The notes under the pieces are model-generated. The model was given only the letters and a program-made list of their open reading frames with translations. It had not been told where the DNA came from and did no database searches. This document shows positions 17,378-27,698 of a stretch of 49,220 nucleotides of DNA, piece after piece (the stretch's first letter is position 1; the number at the start of each line of letters is the position of its first letter). Made by a program: the position numbers and the translations under genes. The DNA lies in assembly GCF_900104555.1 (NCBI RefSeq), contig NZ_FNJU01000006.1:193863-243082 (forward strand), written 5' to 3'. Source of the DNA: Litchfieldia salsa (lineage in GTDB: Bacteria; Bacillota; Bacilli; Bacillales; Bacillaceae_L).

Positions 17378-18577
17378 ATGAAGAAAAGTATTTTAATATC
17401 AGTTTATAACATGGAAATTGGTGGTATTGAAAGAAGCTTAATTAACATGCTCGAAAGTATAGATTATAGTAGTTATACTGTAGATTTACTAATTTTCAAC
17501 CATACTGGTGACTTTATGAATTTAATACCCTGTCAAGTAAATATCTTACCACAAAATAATAAATATACAGTTTTTAGAAAATCGATTATTCAATGTTTGA
17601 AAGAGGGACACTTTCTTTCAGCTTTAATAAGAGTATTAAGTAAATATATTGCAATTTTTAAGGGCATATCTAGGAAACTGGAAGAAGGTTCTGGTTATAT
17701 TCAAATGCAGCTAACAATGAAGTATTTAACTTATATTCTACCTAAGCAATCAAAAAAGTATGACCTTTCAGTAAGTTATGCTTGGCCGCACAATATATTG
17801 GCAGAAAAGGTAGAAGCCAAAAAGAAGGTAGCGTGGATTCATACTGATTATAGTAAATTAGAAATTGATAATAAACTAGACTTCCTGATATGGGATAAAT
17901 TTGATTATATTGCTTCTATTTCAGATGAATGTACAAAGTCATTTGTAGAGAAGTATCCAACACTCAAATCCAAGGTGGTATTGATAGAAAATATTACCTC
18001 ACCTAATTTTATAAGAAAAATGGCAAATGATACTGTTTCACTTCCGAAGGAAAATGAGAATTTTTTCAATATTTTATCAGTAGGAAGATTATCTTATGTT
18101 AAGGGCTATGATCTTGCAATCCATGCACTTCGGAGGCTACATGATAAGGGATTAACAAATATAAAATGGTATGTCATTGGCTATGGAGGATATGAAAAAG
18201 AACTTCAAGAACTCATAGAACATAACGATTTGAATGAGAGTTTTATTCTACTTGGTAAAAAAACAAACCCATATCCTTATATGAAAGCATGTGATTTATA
18301 TGTGCAACCATCAAGGTACGAGGGAAAAGCAGTTACAGTTACAGAAGCTAAAATTTTAGGCAAACCCATTATCATTACTAATTATCCTACTGCAAAAAGC
18401 CAATTGAAAGATGGAAATGAAGGAATAATATGTGATCTTAGTGTAGAGGGTATTGCGGCGGCCATCGAAAGAATAATGAAAAATCAAGAATTGTCTTTAA
18501 GGTTGGTAAATAATATAAAAGAATTTGATTACAGTAATGTGGATGAATTAAAAAAACTTTATAAAATCATTGGTTAA
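17378..18577 (+). CDS. Glycosyltransferase family 4
   Basis: A 399-aa GT-B transferase beginning ILISVYNMEIGGIERSLINML. Donor-site region YVQPSRYEGKAVTVTEAKILG has the E-x7-E pattern. I chose ATG 17378, seven bases after GAGAGG; an in-frame TTG at 17363 lies upstream of that site. Similar in sequence along its length to the GT4 encoded at 20820-22022 (both AWIHTDY/GWVHIDYD and NPYPY-K-ADxYVQ-SR-EGK), so one is probably a duplicate of the other. Confidence 0.85.
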   Translation: MKKSILISVYNMEIGGIERSLINMLESIDYSSYTVDLLIFNHTGDFMNLIPCQVNILPQNNKYTVFRKSIIQCLKEGHFLSALIRVLSKYIAIFKGISRKLEEGSGYIQMQLTMKYLTYILPKQSKKYDLSVSYAWPHNILAEKVEAKKKVAWIHTDYSKLEIDNKLDFLIWDKFDYIASISDECTKSFVEKYPTLKSKVVLIENITSPNFIRKMANDTVSLPKENENFFNILSVGRLSYVKGYDLAIHALRRLHDKGLTNIKWYVIGYGGYEKELQELIEHNDLNESFILLGKKTNPYPYMKACDLYVQPSRYEGKAVTVTEAKILGKPIIITNYPTAKSQLKDGNEGIICDLSVEGIAAAIERIMKNQELSLRLVNNIKEFDYSNVDELKKLYKIIG

Positions 18578-18604
18578 AGCTGATAAAAAAGGGGTGTATA
18601 AAGC

Positions 18605-19636
18605 TTGAATATTAAAGTTAGTGTAATTGTTCCGGTTTTTAATGCGGAAGAATATCTAACAGAATGTATTAACTCATTATTAAATCAAACACTCCAGGAT
18701 TGTGAATTTATCTTTATTAATGACGGTTCTACTGATAAGAGTAAGTTTATTATCGAAAATTATAGAGCATTAGATTCAAGAATTAAGCTTATTAACCAGG
18801 AGAATCAGGGTGTCAGTACAGCTAGAAACAATGGGTTACGGTATGCTTATGGAGAGTATATTGGTTTTGTAGATGCAGATGATTTTATTGAGAAGGAAAT
18901 GTATGAGGTATTATATTATTCTGCAAAACTAAGTAATTGTGATATGGTTTTTTCAAATTTCAAAGGGGAAACTGAAGGTCGAAAAGTAGTAACGAGATAT
19001 CAATTTCCAAGTAATATAATCCTCAATAAGACCTTTATACAACAGGATTTATTACCTTATTTTTTGAAAGAGGATAATTTAAACACTGTCTGTACAAAAA
19101 TTTATAAAAGTAAAATTGTTCAACTAAATAATGTTACTTTTCCCAACAACATTGAATTAGGGGAAGACGGTATGTTTAATATGCACTTTTTAAGTGGTGC
19201 TAAAACTGTTAAATATATAGATTATATTGGATATCATTACCGAGAAGTAAAAGGAAGTGCCACTAGAAATATATCTGAAAAAGACTATTTTAAAAGGGCT
19301 ATAGACGTATATAACATAAAGTATCCGGAAGACTATTATTTTCATATAGATAAAGAAATAATTAATAAGCTAAAATCAATAAAGTTAATCAAGAGTGTTA
19401 TATCTTACATTCATTTATATTTTAATTCATTTAAAGAATTAAGTTTTAATCAAAGATATTCCTACATAAAAAAAATGATTAGACATGAAAATGTTCGAAA
19501 TGCATTACCGATATTTTACGGTGAATTTCACGCAAGTTTAGGAAGATATGAGAAGTTTATCCTTGAAATGATTAACAAGAAATTTGTCTTAGGATTATAT
19601 TTTGCAACAACATACAGCAGGCTTAGAAGTAAGTAG
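18605..19636 (+). CDS. Glycosyltransferase family 2
   Basis: A 343-aa GT-A protein with VSVIVPVFNAEEYL, NDGSTDKS, NQGVSTARNNG and the DADDF metal site. TTG start at 18605 behind AAGGGGTG. Its C-terminal ~200 residues are rich in Lys, Asn and Tyr and resemble those of the GT2 at 9011 in general layout. Specificity unknown. Confidence 0.85.
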   Translation: MNIKVSVIVPVFNAEEYLTECINSLLNQTLQDCEFIFINDGSTDKSKFIIENYRALDSRIKLINQENQGVSTARNNGLRYAYGEYIGFVDADDFIEKEMYEVLYYSAKLSNCDMVFSNFKGETEGRKVVTRYQFPSNIILNKTFIQQDLLPYFLKEDNLNTVCTKIYKSKIVQLNNVTFPNNIELGEDGMFNMHFLSGAKTVKYIDYIGYHYREVKGSATRNISEKDYFKRAIDVYNIKYPEDYYFHIDKEIINKLKSIKLIKSVISYIHLYFNSFKELSFNQRYSYIKKMIRHENVRNALPIFYGEFHASLGRYEKFILEMINKKFVLGLYFATTYSRLRSK

Positions 19637-19656
19637 ATTAAAAGGAGGCATGGATA

Positions 19657-20823
19657 ATGAAAATACTAATGTTTTTTCATGGCGGAAGCCAGAATAGAGG
19701 CTGTGAAGCAATTGTACGATCTTCTACTAATATTATTAAAGAAAAGATAAACGAAGCGAAAGTGTACTTAGTTTCTGGGAGACCTGATACCGATCGTATT
19801 ATTACTAATTTAGATGGAATATATGATGGGGCAGATTTGAGTATTCAGAAGTACTCTTATGAGTGGTTAGTTTCAGCATTAAAAGTGAAGGTGTATAATG
19901 ATGAATCTTATGCTTTGGGAAAAATACACCAAAATATTATTAAACATATTGAATACGTAGATGTGTGTTTATCGATAGGTGGAGATAATTACTGTTATGG
20001 AGAGCAGCCTGGATGGTATGAGATACATCGACGTGTAAAAGCCAAAGGGAAGAAATTAATATTATGGGGTTGTTCAATCGGAGAAGAAGATATGTCAGAA
20101 GCAAAACTTGAAGATTTAAAATCATTCGATTTAATTTTGGCCCGAGAGACATTAACATATGAACTTTTAAAAAATAAAGGCCTAAAAACTGTAGAACTAT
20201 GTGCAGATTCGGCTTTTACGATGGAAAAACATGAACTTCCACTACCTGAAGGATGGCAAATTGGTAATACTTTAGGTTTAAACTTTAGCCCGCTTGTCCA
20301 GAAAAAAAACACATCTTCTGAAGTAGCTGTGAGGGATCTAATTAATCATATATTAGATAATACCAATATGACCATTGCACTTACACCTCATGTTATAGAC
20401 GAAGGGAATAATGATTATGAAGTTCTTTATAAATACTATGAAGAATTTAAGAGTACTAGTAGAGTGATAATCTTACCAGATAATTTAAATGCTACACAAT
20501 ATAAGGGGTATATTTCAAGGATGAGATTTTTTATTGGTGCTAGAACTCATGCTACAATTGCTGCATATTCAAGCTGTGTTCCAACAATGGTCCTTGGATA
20601 CAGTGTTAAATCAAAGGGAATCTCGAAAGATATCTTTGGTGATGAAAAACTAGTACTTGGAATTGAAGATATTTCAGATAACAAAAAACTAAAAATGAAA
20701 TTTGATGAAATGGTCCTTAATGAAGAAGAATTGAAAAATAAATTGCAAAAATCTATCCCGCAAATTAAGAAAATGTCATACAAAGCAGTAGAATATTTAA
20801 AACAGCAATTTGCACTGATGTGA
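19657..20823 (+). CDS. Polysaccharide pyruvyl transferase family protein
   Basis: A 388-aa protein. The N-terminal FFHGGSQNRGCEAIVRSS, the CLSIGGDNYCYG middle and FFIGARTHATIAAYSS near the end match the CsaB/EpsO pyruvyltransferase family, which puts a ketal-linked pyruvate on a sugar and so adds negative charge to the polymer. ATG behind AAAGGAGG. The next open frame overlaps its stop by four bases. B. subtilis eps has related genes (epsI, epsO). Confidence 0.85.
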   Translation: MKILMFFHGGSQNRGCEAIVRSSTNIIKEKINEAKVYLVSGRPDTDRIITNLDGIYDGADLSIQKYSYEWLVSALKVKVYNDESYALGKIHQNIIKHIEYVDVCLSIGGDNYCYGEQPGWYEIHRRVKAKGKKLILWGCSIGEEDMSEAKLEDLKSFDLILARETLTYELLKNKGLKTVELCADSAFTMEKHELPLPEGWQIGNTLGLNFSPLVQKKNTSSEVAVRDLINHILDNTNMTIALTPHVIDEGNNDYEVLYKYYEEFKSTSRVIILPDNLNATQYKGYISRMRFFIGARTHATIAAYSSCVPTMVLGYSVKSKGISKDIFGDEKLVLGIEDISDNKKLKMKFDEMVLNEEELKNKLQKSIPQIKKMSYKAVEYLKQQFALM

Positions 20824-22022
20824 GAAAAGATATGAAGAGAAACTTATTATTTGTAATCCCAAGTTTGTCTGCTGGCGGTGGCGAAAAAAGTTTAGTTAAT
20901 TTATTGTCCCAGATAAATTTTGAGTATTACAATGTTGATCTGTTTTTATTTACTCATGACGGAATTTTTATGGGATATTTACCCAAAGAGGTTAATGTTA
21001 TTAATTTACCAGAGGATTATAAGCTATTCAGCTTACCACTTCTTTATTCTATTAAAGAACTATTTATAAAAGGAAAATTTAATTTAATTTATAACAGAAT
21101 GAAATTTGCACTAAATAACAAGAGTAATAAAATTGTTTCTATCAAGGAGCAAGAAAGTTGGAAATATATATCCAAATCCCTAGATAAGTTAGAACGGAAT
21201 TATGACGTAGCAATTGGTTTTCTAGAAAAAACATCAACTTATTTCTGTGTGGATAAGGTAAATGCAAGTAAGAAGATTGGATGGGTTCATATTGACTACG
21301 ATCAATTAGGTATGAATCCAAATTATGACATAAAGTATTTTAATAAATTATCAAATATTGTTACTGTTTCTGAAGAATGTGCAAATATTTTAAGAAAGAA
21401 GTTTCCTAGCCAAAGTAAAAAGATAGAAGTTATCTATAATATTGTTTCACCTAGTGTAATTAATAAAATGGCAAATATAGAAGAGAGCTTATATGATAAA
21501 CACCATAAAGAAATTAATATTATTTCTATTGGTAGATTACATTATCAAAAGGGATTTGAAGTTGCTATAGAAGCTTGTAAAAAATTAAGAGATAAGGGAT
21601 TTAAAATAAAATGGAATATTATAGGAGATGGAGAAGAAAGGGAAAAGTTAATTAAGCTAATCAAAGAAAACGACTTACAAAATCATTTTAAATTATTAGG
21701 ACTTAAAGCTAATCCTTACCCTTATATTAAACAAGCGGATATATATGTGCAAACATCAAGATTTGAAGGAAAATCCATCGCAATAGATGAAGCAAAAATA
21801 TTGAATAAGCCAATCGTTGTTACAAATTTTAGTACTGCAAAAGATCAAATAAACGATGGAGTAGACGGTCTGATTGTTGACATGAACTCAAATTCAGTTG
21901 CTATTGGGATTGAGAAGTTAATAAAAGATAACTATCTAAGAAACAATCTAGTACATAACTTATCAAATCTAAAACTTGGAACCGAAGAGGAAATAGAGAA
22001 GCTCTATAAACTGTGTGACTAG
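20820..22022 (+). CDS. Glycosyltransferase family 4
   Basis: A 400-aa GT-B transferase with the start LLFVIPSLSAGGGEKSLVNLL and the donor-site run YVQTSRFEGKSIAIDEAKIL. GTG 20820 overlaps the upstream stop (GTGA) and suits coupled translation; ATG 20832 gives a start more like the family, but neither has a strong ribosome binding site. AT content is clearly higher than in the first part of the operon. Relative of the GT4 at 17378. Confidence 0.84.
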   Translation: MRKDMKRNLLFVIPSLSAGGGEKSLVNLLSQINFEYYNVDLFLFTHDGIFMGYLPKEVNVINLPEDYKLFSLPLLYSIKELFIKGKFNLIYNRMKFALNNKSNKIVSIKEQESWKYISKSLDKLERNYDVAIGFLEKTSTYFCVDKVNASKKIGWVHIDYDQLGMNPNYDIKYFNKLSNIVTVSEECANILRKKFPSQSKKIEVIYNIVSPSVINKMANIEESLYDKHHKEINIISIGRLHYQKGFEVAIEACKKLRDKGFKIKWNIIGDGEEREKLIKLIKENDLQNHFKLLGLKANPYPYIKQADIYVQTSRFEGKSIAIDEAKILNKPIVVTNFSTAKDQINDGVDGLIVDMNSNSVAIGIEKLIKDNYLRNNLVHNLSNLKLGTEEEIEKLYKLCD

Positions 22023-22205
22023 TAATAGGGAATTTGAAAAGAACTATTTTGTATAAATTACTATAATTGTGAGAGCAGAAACATTCAAGAAACCATTTCA
22101 CTTCAATAATAGTTAATTTATATAGATGGTAGGAAATTAGCATTAGATAATGTAATCATTAATACATTTTATATTTATAACTAAAATAATCCAAGGGAGA
22201 AACTT

Positions 22206-22610
22206 ATGTTCAGTAAATTGATGAGATTTTTAAAGGTAAAAGCAGGAATAACATCACTTGAACAACTTACTGTAGAAGCATGTTTACAAAGGGGGATGAA
22301 AGTTGGAAAAAGCTGTCATGGTCTTGGCAGTAGTACAATCGATTATGCACATTGTTGGTTAATAGAAATAGGAGATAATGTAACCTTCGCACCCCAAGTA
22401 TATCTTCTTGCACATGATGCTAGTACAAAGCGATATTTAAACTACACAAAAATAGCTAAAATTATAATAAAAGACAATGTATTTATTGGAGCAAGAGCTC
22501 TAATAATGCCTGGTGTAACTATTGGTACTAATGCAATTATTGCAGCTGGAAGTATTGTTACAAAGTCAGTCCGAGAGCTTGGATCAAAATATTACAATAG
22601 AAATGTGTAA
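22206..22610 (+). CDS. Short hexapeptide-repeat acetyltransferase, C-terminal end atypical
   Basis: A 134-aa protein of the maltose/nodulation acetyltransferase type: IEIGDNVTFAPQVYLLAHDAST (catalytic His), IKDNVFIGARALIMPGVTIGTNAIIAAGSIVTKSV. Normally this continues as a 20-40 residue tail with GNPAK. Here it changes abruptly to RELGSKYYNRNV and stops, which suggests a frameshift or truncation near 22570; neither other frame restores a GNPAK tail. ATG behind GGGAGAAAC. The active core is intact, so it may still work. Confidence 0.75.
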   Translation: MFSKLMRFLKVKAGITSLEQLTVEACLQRGMKVGKSCHGLGSSTIDYAHCWLIEIGDNVTFAPQVYLLAHDASTKRYLNYTKIAKIIIKDNVFIGARALIMPGVTIGTNAIIAAGSIVTKSVRELGSKYYNRNV

Positions 22611-22700
22611 TGAGATGTCAGAACAATTAGATAATAAAGTTGGATATGTGAAGTGAATCAGTTAAAATTTACAGAACCAATTGAAAGGGATTTTTACTAA

Positions 22701-23918
22701 ATGATATTATTTGAACTCTTACTATATTTAATACTGTTTATGGTTTTATTAGTAGGTTATATTGATATTTTTCCATTAGTAAATGATTGGGTTCAGAGAA
22801 TAAAAATTGGGAGATTTAAGGACAAAATTTTATGGAATCATAAAATAAGTAACATGGGTATACGTTGGCTGTTAAAAACACCAAAAATTAGAATAACAGA
22901 TAATACGAGATTAATTGCTATAGATATACTAAAAAGAAATTATAGTAGTAGGGCTATTCAAGATTGGCAAGAAGCAGCACTTTTACTAGGACTAACAGAG
23001 ACATTTAGACTAAAAAATGATGGGGAAATAAAAAAAGAAATTTTGGAGTATATAAACTTAAAGTTTGATCGAAATGGCCATTGGTTAAATAAACCAAAAC
23101 ATGTAGATGCGGCTATTCTTGCTTATGCAGTTATGAAAATTGATTTTATAGATACTGAAAAATACAAATGTGCTTTTGATGCAACTTGGAAAATGATAAA
23201 AGACCATATAGGTGAGGATGGTACGGTAGAATATAGGAAATTTATGAAAAGTTATAGGTATGTAGATACTATTGGATTTGTTTGTCCTTTCTTAATAACA
23301 TATGGTGTTAGGTTTAACAAAGAAGAATGTATTGAATTAGGTATTAGGCAAATTAAAGAATATGTAAAGTATGGTATGTTAAAAGAGCATTTTATTCCTA
23401 GTCATGTTTACAAAATAGATAATAATGTCCCTCTTGGTCTATATGGTTGGGGGCGAGGTCTAGGGTGGTTTGCTATAGGACTTATAGATTCTTGGTCTGA
23501 ATTACCTCTTGGTCATAAATATAAAGATGATCTAGAAGAAATTATAATAAAGTTCGCAAAAGCATCCGTGTCTTTCCAACAACAGAATGGTAGTTGGAAT
23601 TGGACTGTTACAAGAGAAGAAACTCGATCTGATTCATCTACAACAGCAACATTATGTTGGTTCTTACTAAATGCAGCAAGGATAAATGTGATTACTGATG
23701 ATTGTTTAGAAAGTACTGATAAAGCTTTAAATTACTTAATGAGTGTCACAAGAAAAAGTGGAGCAGTTGATTTCTCACAAGGGGATACTAAAGATATAGG
23801 GGTATATTCAAGTTTGTTTAATATATTACCATTTACACAAGGCTTTAGTATTAGAACTATAAATTATTACATTATAAACATTTTGAAAAAAGAAGAAAAC
23901 CAGAAAAGAGTATCCTAG
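22701..23918 (+). CDS. GH88/GH105-like glycoside hydrolase with N-terminal membrane segment
   Basis: A 405-aa protein. Residues 1-20 form a hydrophobic helix (ILFELLLYLILFMVLLVGYI). The remainder resembles the (alpha/alpha)6 barrel of unsaturated glucuronyl / rhamnogalacturonyl hydrolases: VDTIGFVCPFLITYG, YGWGRGLGWFAIGLIDS and SSTTATLCWFLLNA. WGRG-GWFA is the most telling run. In this setting it may trim or edit the exopolysaccharide at the membrane. It lies mid-operon; ATG after GAAAGGGA. The family call is by motif; substrate unknown. Confidence 0.7.
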   Translation: MILFELLLYLILFMVLLVGYIDIFPLVNDWVQRIKIGRFKDKILWNHKISNMGIRWLLKTPKIRITDNTRLIAIDILKRNYSSRAIQDWQEAALLLGLTETFRLKNDGEIKKEILEYINLKFDRNGHWLNKPKHVDAAILAYAVMKIDFIDTEKYKCAFDATWKMIKDHIGEDGTVEYRKFMKSYRYVDTIGFVCPFLITYGVRFNKEECIELGIRQIKEYVKYGMLKEHFIPSHVYKIDNNVPLGLYGWGRGLGWFAIGLIDSWSELPLGHKYKDDLEEIIIKFAKASVSFQQQNGSWNWTVTREETRSDSSTTATLCWFLLNAARINVITDDCLESTDKALNYLMSVTRKSGAVDFSQGDTKDIGVYSSLFNILPFTQGFSIRTINYYIINILKKEENQKRVS

Positions 23919-23945
23919 TGTATGCAAAAGTGAGGTGCAAATTCC

Positions 23946-24824
23946 ATGAAAATTACAGTTTTTACTCCTACCTTCAATAGAGGTTATATAATAGAACAAC
24001 TATATAAATCTTTAAAAGAACAGACATACAAAAATTTTGAGTGGTTAGTAATCGATGATGGATCTACAGATAATACAGAAGATTTATTTAATTTATGGAA
24101 GGCAGAAAAAAATGAATTTACGATTAGATATTATAAAGTTGAAAATGGGGGCAAGCATAGAGCTATAAATAAGGCTACTGATTTAGCAAAAGGTGAATTA
24201 TTTTTTATAGTTGACTCGGATGATCAACTTGTTAATGTAGCATTAGAAGACGTAGTTAGTTGGGAGAAAACTATAGAGAATAAAAGGTATTTTTGTGGAA
24301 TTGCCGGTAATAGAGGAAGAAATGATAATGAAATACATGGTACTTCATTTATTGGAGAATACAAGGACGCAACATCACTTGAAAGAAACAAATTCAATAT
24401 AACAGGTGATAAAGCAGAAGTTTTTTATACGGAAATCCTTAGAAAATATAAGTTTGATGAAATAGAAGGAGAAAAATTTATTACAGAGGCAACAGTCTGG
24501 GATAGAATGGCTTATGACGGGTATAAGATAAGATGGTTTAATAAAACCATATATATTTGTGAGTACCTTGAAGACGGATTAACAAAAAATATGACTCAGG
24601 TTTTTGCACGAAATCCTAAAGGGACAGCTATATATATTAAGCAACAAATAAAATTTTATAACTATAATTTAAAGGGTAAACTGGCAAACTATAATTTGTA
24701 CTATAATTTTGTCAAATCAAACATAAATTTACTAAAGGCTGCGAAATTACTAGATATTCATCCTATAGTTTTATATTTTGCAATCTTTTTATTTAAAAGT
24801 AAATCTCTTATTCATGAAAGATAA
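23946..24824 (+). CDS. Glycosyltransferase family 2
   Basis: A 292-aa GT-A protein: TVFTPTFNRGYII, IDDGSTDNTEDL, NGGKHRAINKA, and the DSDDQ metal site. Nearly the same length and layout as the GT2 at 11219. ATG 23946 behind GAGGTGCAAATTCC. Both probably add a side or terminal sugar; donors unknown. Confidence 0.85.
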   Translation: MKITVFTPTFNRGYIIEQLYKSLKEQTYKNFEWLVIDDGSTDNTEDLFNLWKAEKNEFTIRYYKVENGGKHRAINKATDLAKGELFFIVDSDDQLVNVALEDVVSWEKTIENKRYFCGIAGNRGRNDNEIHGTSFIGEYKDATSLERNKFNITGDKAEVFYTEILRKYKFDEIEGEKFITEATVWDRMAYDGYKIRWFNKTIYICEYLEDGLTKNMTQVFARNPKGTAIYIKQQIKFYNYNLKGKLANYNLYYNFVKSNINLLKAAKLLDIHPIVLYFAIFLFKSKSLIHER

Positions 24825-24970
24825 TATTTGTGGTGAAGTATTAAGTATGAAATATTAAAAAGTTAATATTCTGTATGTTTATTTATGAGCTTAATTAGAT
24901 GAAAAAGTTTGTTTTAAGAAATTCATTTTATAGGGTGGATAATTTTGAGGATTCGAATAGAGATGACAGT

Positions 24971-26104
24971 ATGAAAAAAAAAGTTGCTTTTTACATTGAG
25001 TCAATGGTAGTTGGAGGAGCAGAGAGAGTTCTAATTGACCTAGTAAATAATTTAAATCCTGAAAAATATGAAGTTACAGTAATTGCACTTTTTAAGAACA
25101 GTGTATATTCAGATTACTGCTTCCAATTTGAAGACGGATTCAAATCGCATGTACAGTACAAGTATCTAATTGACAACACTAGTGGAATACGGTATCGAAT
25201 ATTTAATTATATGAATGCACATCTATCAAAAAAAAAAATTTATCAATATTTAATTAATGACGAATTTGATGTTGAAGTGGCATTTTATGAAGGTTGGCCA
25301 ACGGAATTTGTTAGTTTTTCGAATCAAGACAGTTACAAAATAGCGTGGTTACATACAGATCAACATAGGTTATATGAGAAGTTAACTATTAACCAAATTA
25401 AAGAAAAGAAAAAAGTGTATGAATCCTTTAGTCAGATTGTCGGTGTATCTGAGGCAGTCTGTAAATCATATAAATTCATTTTTCCAGAATCTGAACCTCG
25501 TTGTGTTTATAATCCGGTTCAAGATGATTTGATTCGCACGAAGGCGCAGAAAGAAGAAATAAAACCTAAACAGTTTGTGCAATTTGTTACTGTGGGACGT
25601 TTAATTACAATAAAGGGATATGAACGATTGATTTCGGTTTTGGCAAGATGCAAAAGAGAGGGCTATAAATTTAGTTTATGGATTATTGGTGATGGTGAAG
25701 AACGTGAGCATTTAAGATTAATTATAGAACGTGACCAATTAGAACAGGAAATCCTTCTATTAGGACAAAAAAGTAATCCATATCCATTTATTAAAACTGC
25801 TGATTGCTTAATTTGTTCTTCCTATGCAGAAGGCCTAAGTACTGTTGTAATTGAAGCAATTGTTCTGGGAAAACCAGTAATTACTACTGATTGTTCTGGT
25901 ATGGATGAAATATTTGGAAACCTAGAATGTGGTTGTATTTGTGAGAATAGTGAGGAAGGTTTGTTTCTAGCAATAATTCAAGTGCTAGAAACGCCAAATA
26001 GATTGGATTATTACCATAGTCAAGCTAAGCAGCGAAGTTCTTTTTTTGCATTAAAGAATAGAATGGCTGATGTGGAAGCCTTATTGGAAGGGTTAACAAA
26101 ATAA
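24971..26104 (+). CDS. Glycosyltransferase family 4
   Basis: A 377-aa GT-B transferase from ATG 24971, with VAFYIESMVVGGAERVLIDLV at the start and CSSYAEGLSTVVIEAIVLG as the donor site. The frame stays open to ATG 24899, adding 24 residues unlike the family; neither start has a convincing ribosome binding site, so the choice rests on the family's usual N-terminus. Specificity unknown. Confidence 0.82.
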   Translation: MKKKVAFYIESMVVGGAERVLIDLVNNLNPEKYEVTVIALFKNSVYSDYCFQFEDGFKSHVQYKYLIDNTSGIRYRIFNYMNAHLSKKKIYQYLINDEFDVEVAFYEGWPTEFVSFSNQDSYKIAWLHTDQHRLYEKLTINQIKEKKKVYESFSQIVGVSEAVCKSYKFIFPESEPRCVYNPVQDDLIRTKAQKEEIKPKQFVQFVTVGRLITIKGYERLISVLARCKREGYKFSLWIIGDGEEREHLRLIIERDQLEQEILLLGQKSNPYPFIKTADCLICSSYAEGLSTVVIEAIVLGKPVITTDCSGMDEIFGNLECGCICENSEEGLFLAIIQVLETPNRLDYYHSQAKQRSSFFALKNRMADVEALLEGLTK

Positions 26105-26144
26105 GATAACAACTATATTACTGAGAAATGATAGTGGTAAAAAA

Positions 26145-27698
26145 ATGAGAACTAAGAATTCTATAATTAACATTTCTGCAGGTTTAGGAAATCAACTAAT
26201 AATAACTTTGCTAAGTTTTGTATCAAGAACGGTTTTTATAAATAGCCTAGGTATCGAATATCTAGGAATAAATGGATTGTTAACTAATATTTTTGCAATG
26301 TTAGCATTAGCAGAAGCTGGTATAGGCTCCAGTATCATGTATAGTCTTTACAAACCTGTTGCTGAAAATGACCAACAAAAAATAAATGTACTAATGAAGC
26401 TTTATCGAAATGCGTATTTAGCAATTGCTATTGTAATATTAGTTTTAGGTCTAACATTGTTACCGTTTCTAGATCTATTTATTAGGGATACTTCTGCAGA
26501 TAATATTAATGTTATATATATAATATTTTTAATAAATACAGTTATCCCCTACTTATATTTACATAAGAACTCTTTTCTAAATGTTAGTCAAAAGGGCTAT
26601 ATTGTTACGGCTGTATATTCCGTGTCCTCAATAGTTTCTACCGTTTTAAAGATTGCAATATTATATTACACACAGAACTATATCTTATTTCTTTTAATTG
26701 AGAGTGTTATAACTATTACAACTACTATTATATTAGCTTCTATTGTAAATAGGATGTACCCTTTTTTAAAAAACAAAGTTGTTGAGAAACTAGATATTGA
26801 AACTAAACAGAATATTATGAGAAACGTCAAAGCTATTGTAATGCAGAATATAGGTGTATTTTTAGTATTTGGTACAGATAATATCATCATTTCATCTTTT
26901 ATTAGTGTCGCTGCAGTAGGTTTATATTCAAACTATGTAATGCTAATAGACATTTGTAGAACTTTTATTAATCAAATTTTTAACAATATCTATCACAGTG
27001 TAGCTAACCTAGTTGCAAAGGAAAATAAAGAGAAAATTTATAATATATATAAAGTATATTATTTTTTAAACTTCTGGTTATATTCTTTCTTCACAATAGC
27101 ATTAGCTGTATTAATAGAACCTTTTATACTTTTATGGTTGGGGAAAGAATATTTAATGGGGCAGGCAGTTCTTATTGTCTTAATGATAATTTTTTATGAA
27201 AGAGGAATGCGAAATGCGATTACAACTGTCAAAACAACCGCAGGTATTTTTCATGAAGATCGATATGCGCCACTTTGCCAAGCAGCTGTTAATTTAATAA
27301 TTTCTATTATTTTAGTTAAACAAATTGGCATTGTTGGAGTGTTCATAGGAACAATGGTTAGTTCGTTAGTAGTGCCGTTTTGGACTACACCATATTTAGT
27401 ATATAAAAAAGTTTTTAACAAACCTTTGATAGAATATTTTAGTAAGTATTTTTATTTCTTATGCATTGGAGTATGTACATATTATGTTACCAGCTTTATA
27501 AGTGGGTTTATCTTATTAGAAAATCTTTTAGGATTATTTTTAAAAGGCGTAATCTGTCTCATCATTCCAAACGTTGTATATACTGTTATTTTTTATAAGA
27601 CAAGTGAATGTAGGTATTTATATGCAATATTGAGAAATATAATGAATTCAGTAGTTATAAAAATGAAATCTGGAAAAGTAAAATTACCTGTGAATTAA
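26145..27698 (+). CDS. Polysaccharide flippase (Wzx / oligosaccharide transporter family)
   Basis: A 517-aa membrane protein with about 14 hydrophobic segments that would flip the lipid-linked repeat unit to the outer face for the EpsG-type polymerase. The start NISAGLGNQLIITLLSFVSRTVFIN and the LGINGLLTNIFAMLALAEAGIG segment are typical of Gram-positive Wzx proteins. ATG at 26145 with a weak ribosome binding site. Last gene of the eps operon; I see no strong terminator after it. Confidence 0.9.
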   Translation: MRTKNSIINISAGLGNQLIITLLSFVSRTVFINSLGIEYLGINGLLTNIFAMLALAEAGIGSSIMYSLYKPVAENDQQKINVLMKLYRNAYLAIAIVILVLGLTLLPFLDLFIRDTSADNINVIYIIFLINTVIPYLYLHKNSFLNVSQKGYIVTAVYSVSSIVSTVLKIAILYYTQNYILFLLIESVITITTTIILASIVNRMYPFLKNKVVEKLDIETKQNIMRNVKAIVMQNIGVFLVFGTDNIIISSFISVAAVGLYSNYVMLIDICRTFINQIFNNIYHSVANLVAKENKEKIYNIYKVYYFLNFWLYSFFTIALAVLIEPFILLWLGKEYLMGQAVLIVLMIIFYERGMRNAITTVKTTAGIFHEDRYAPLCQAAVNLIISIILVKQIGIVGVFIGTMVSSLVVPFWTTPYLVYKKVFNKPLIEYFSKYFYFLCIGVCTYYVTSFISGFILLENLLGLFLKGVICLIIPNVVYTVIFYKTSECRYLYAILRNIMNSVVIKMKSGKVKLPVN

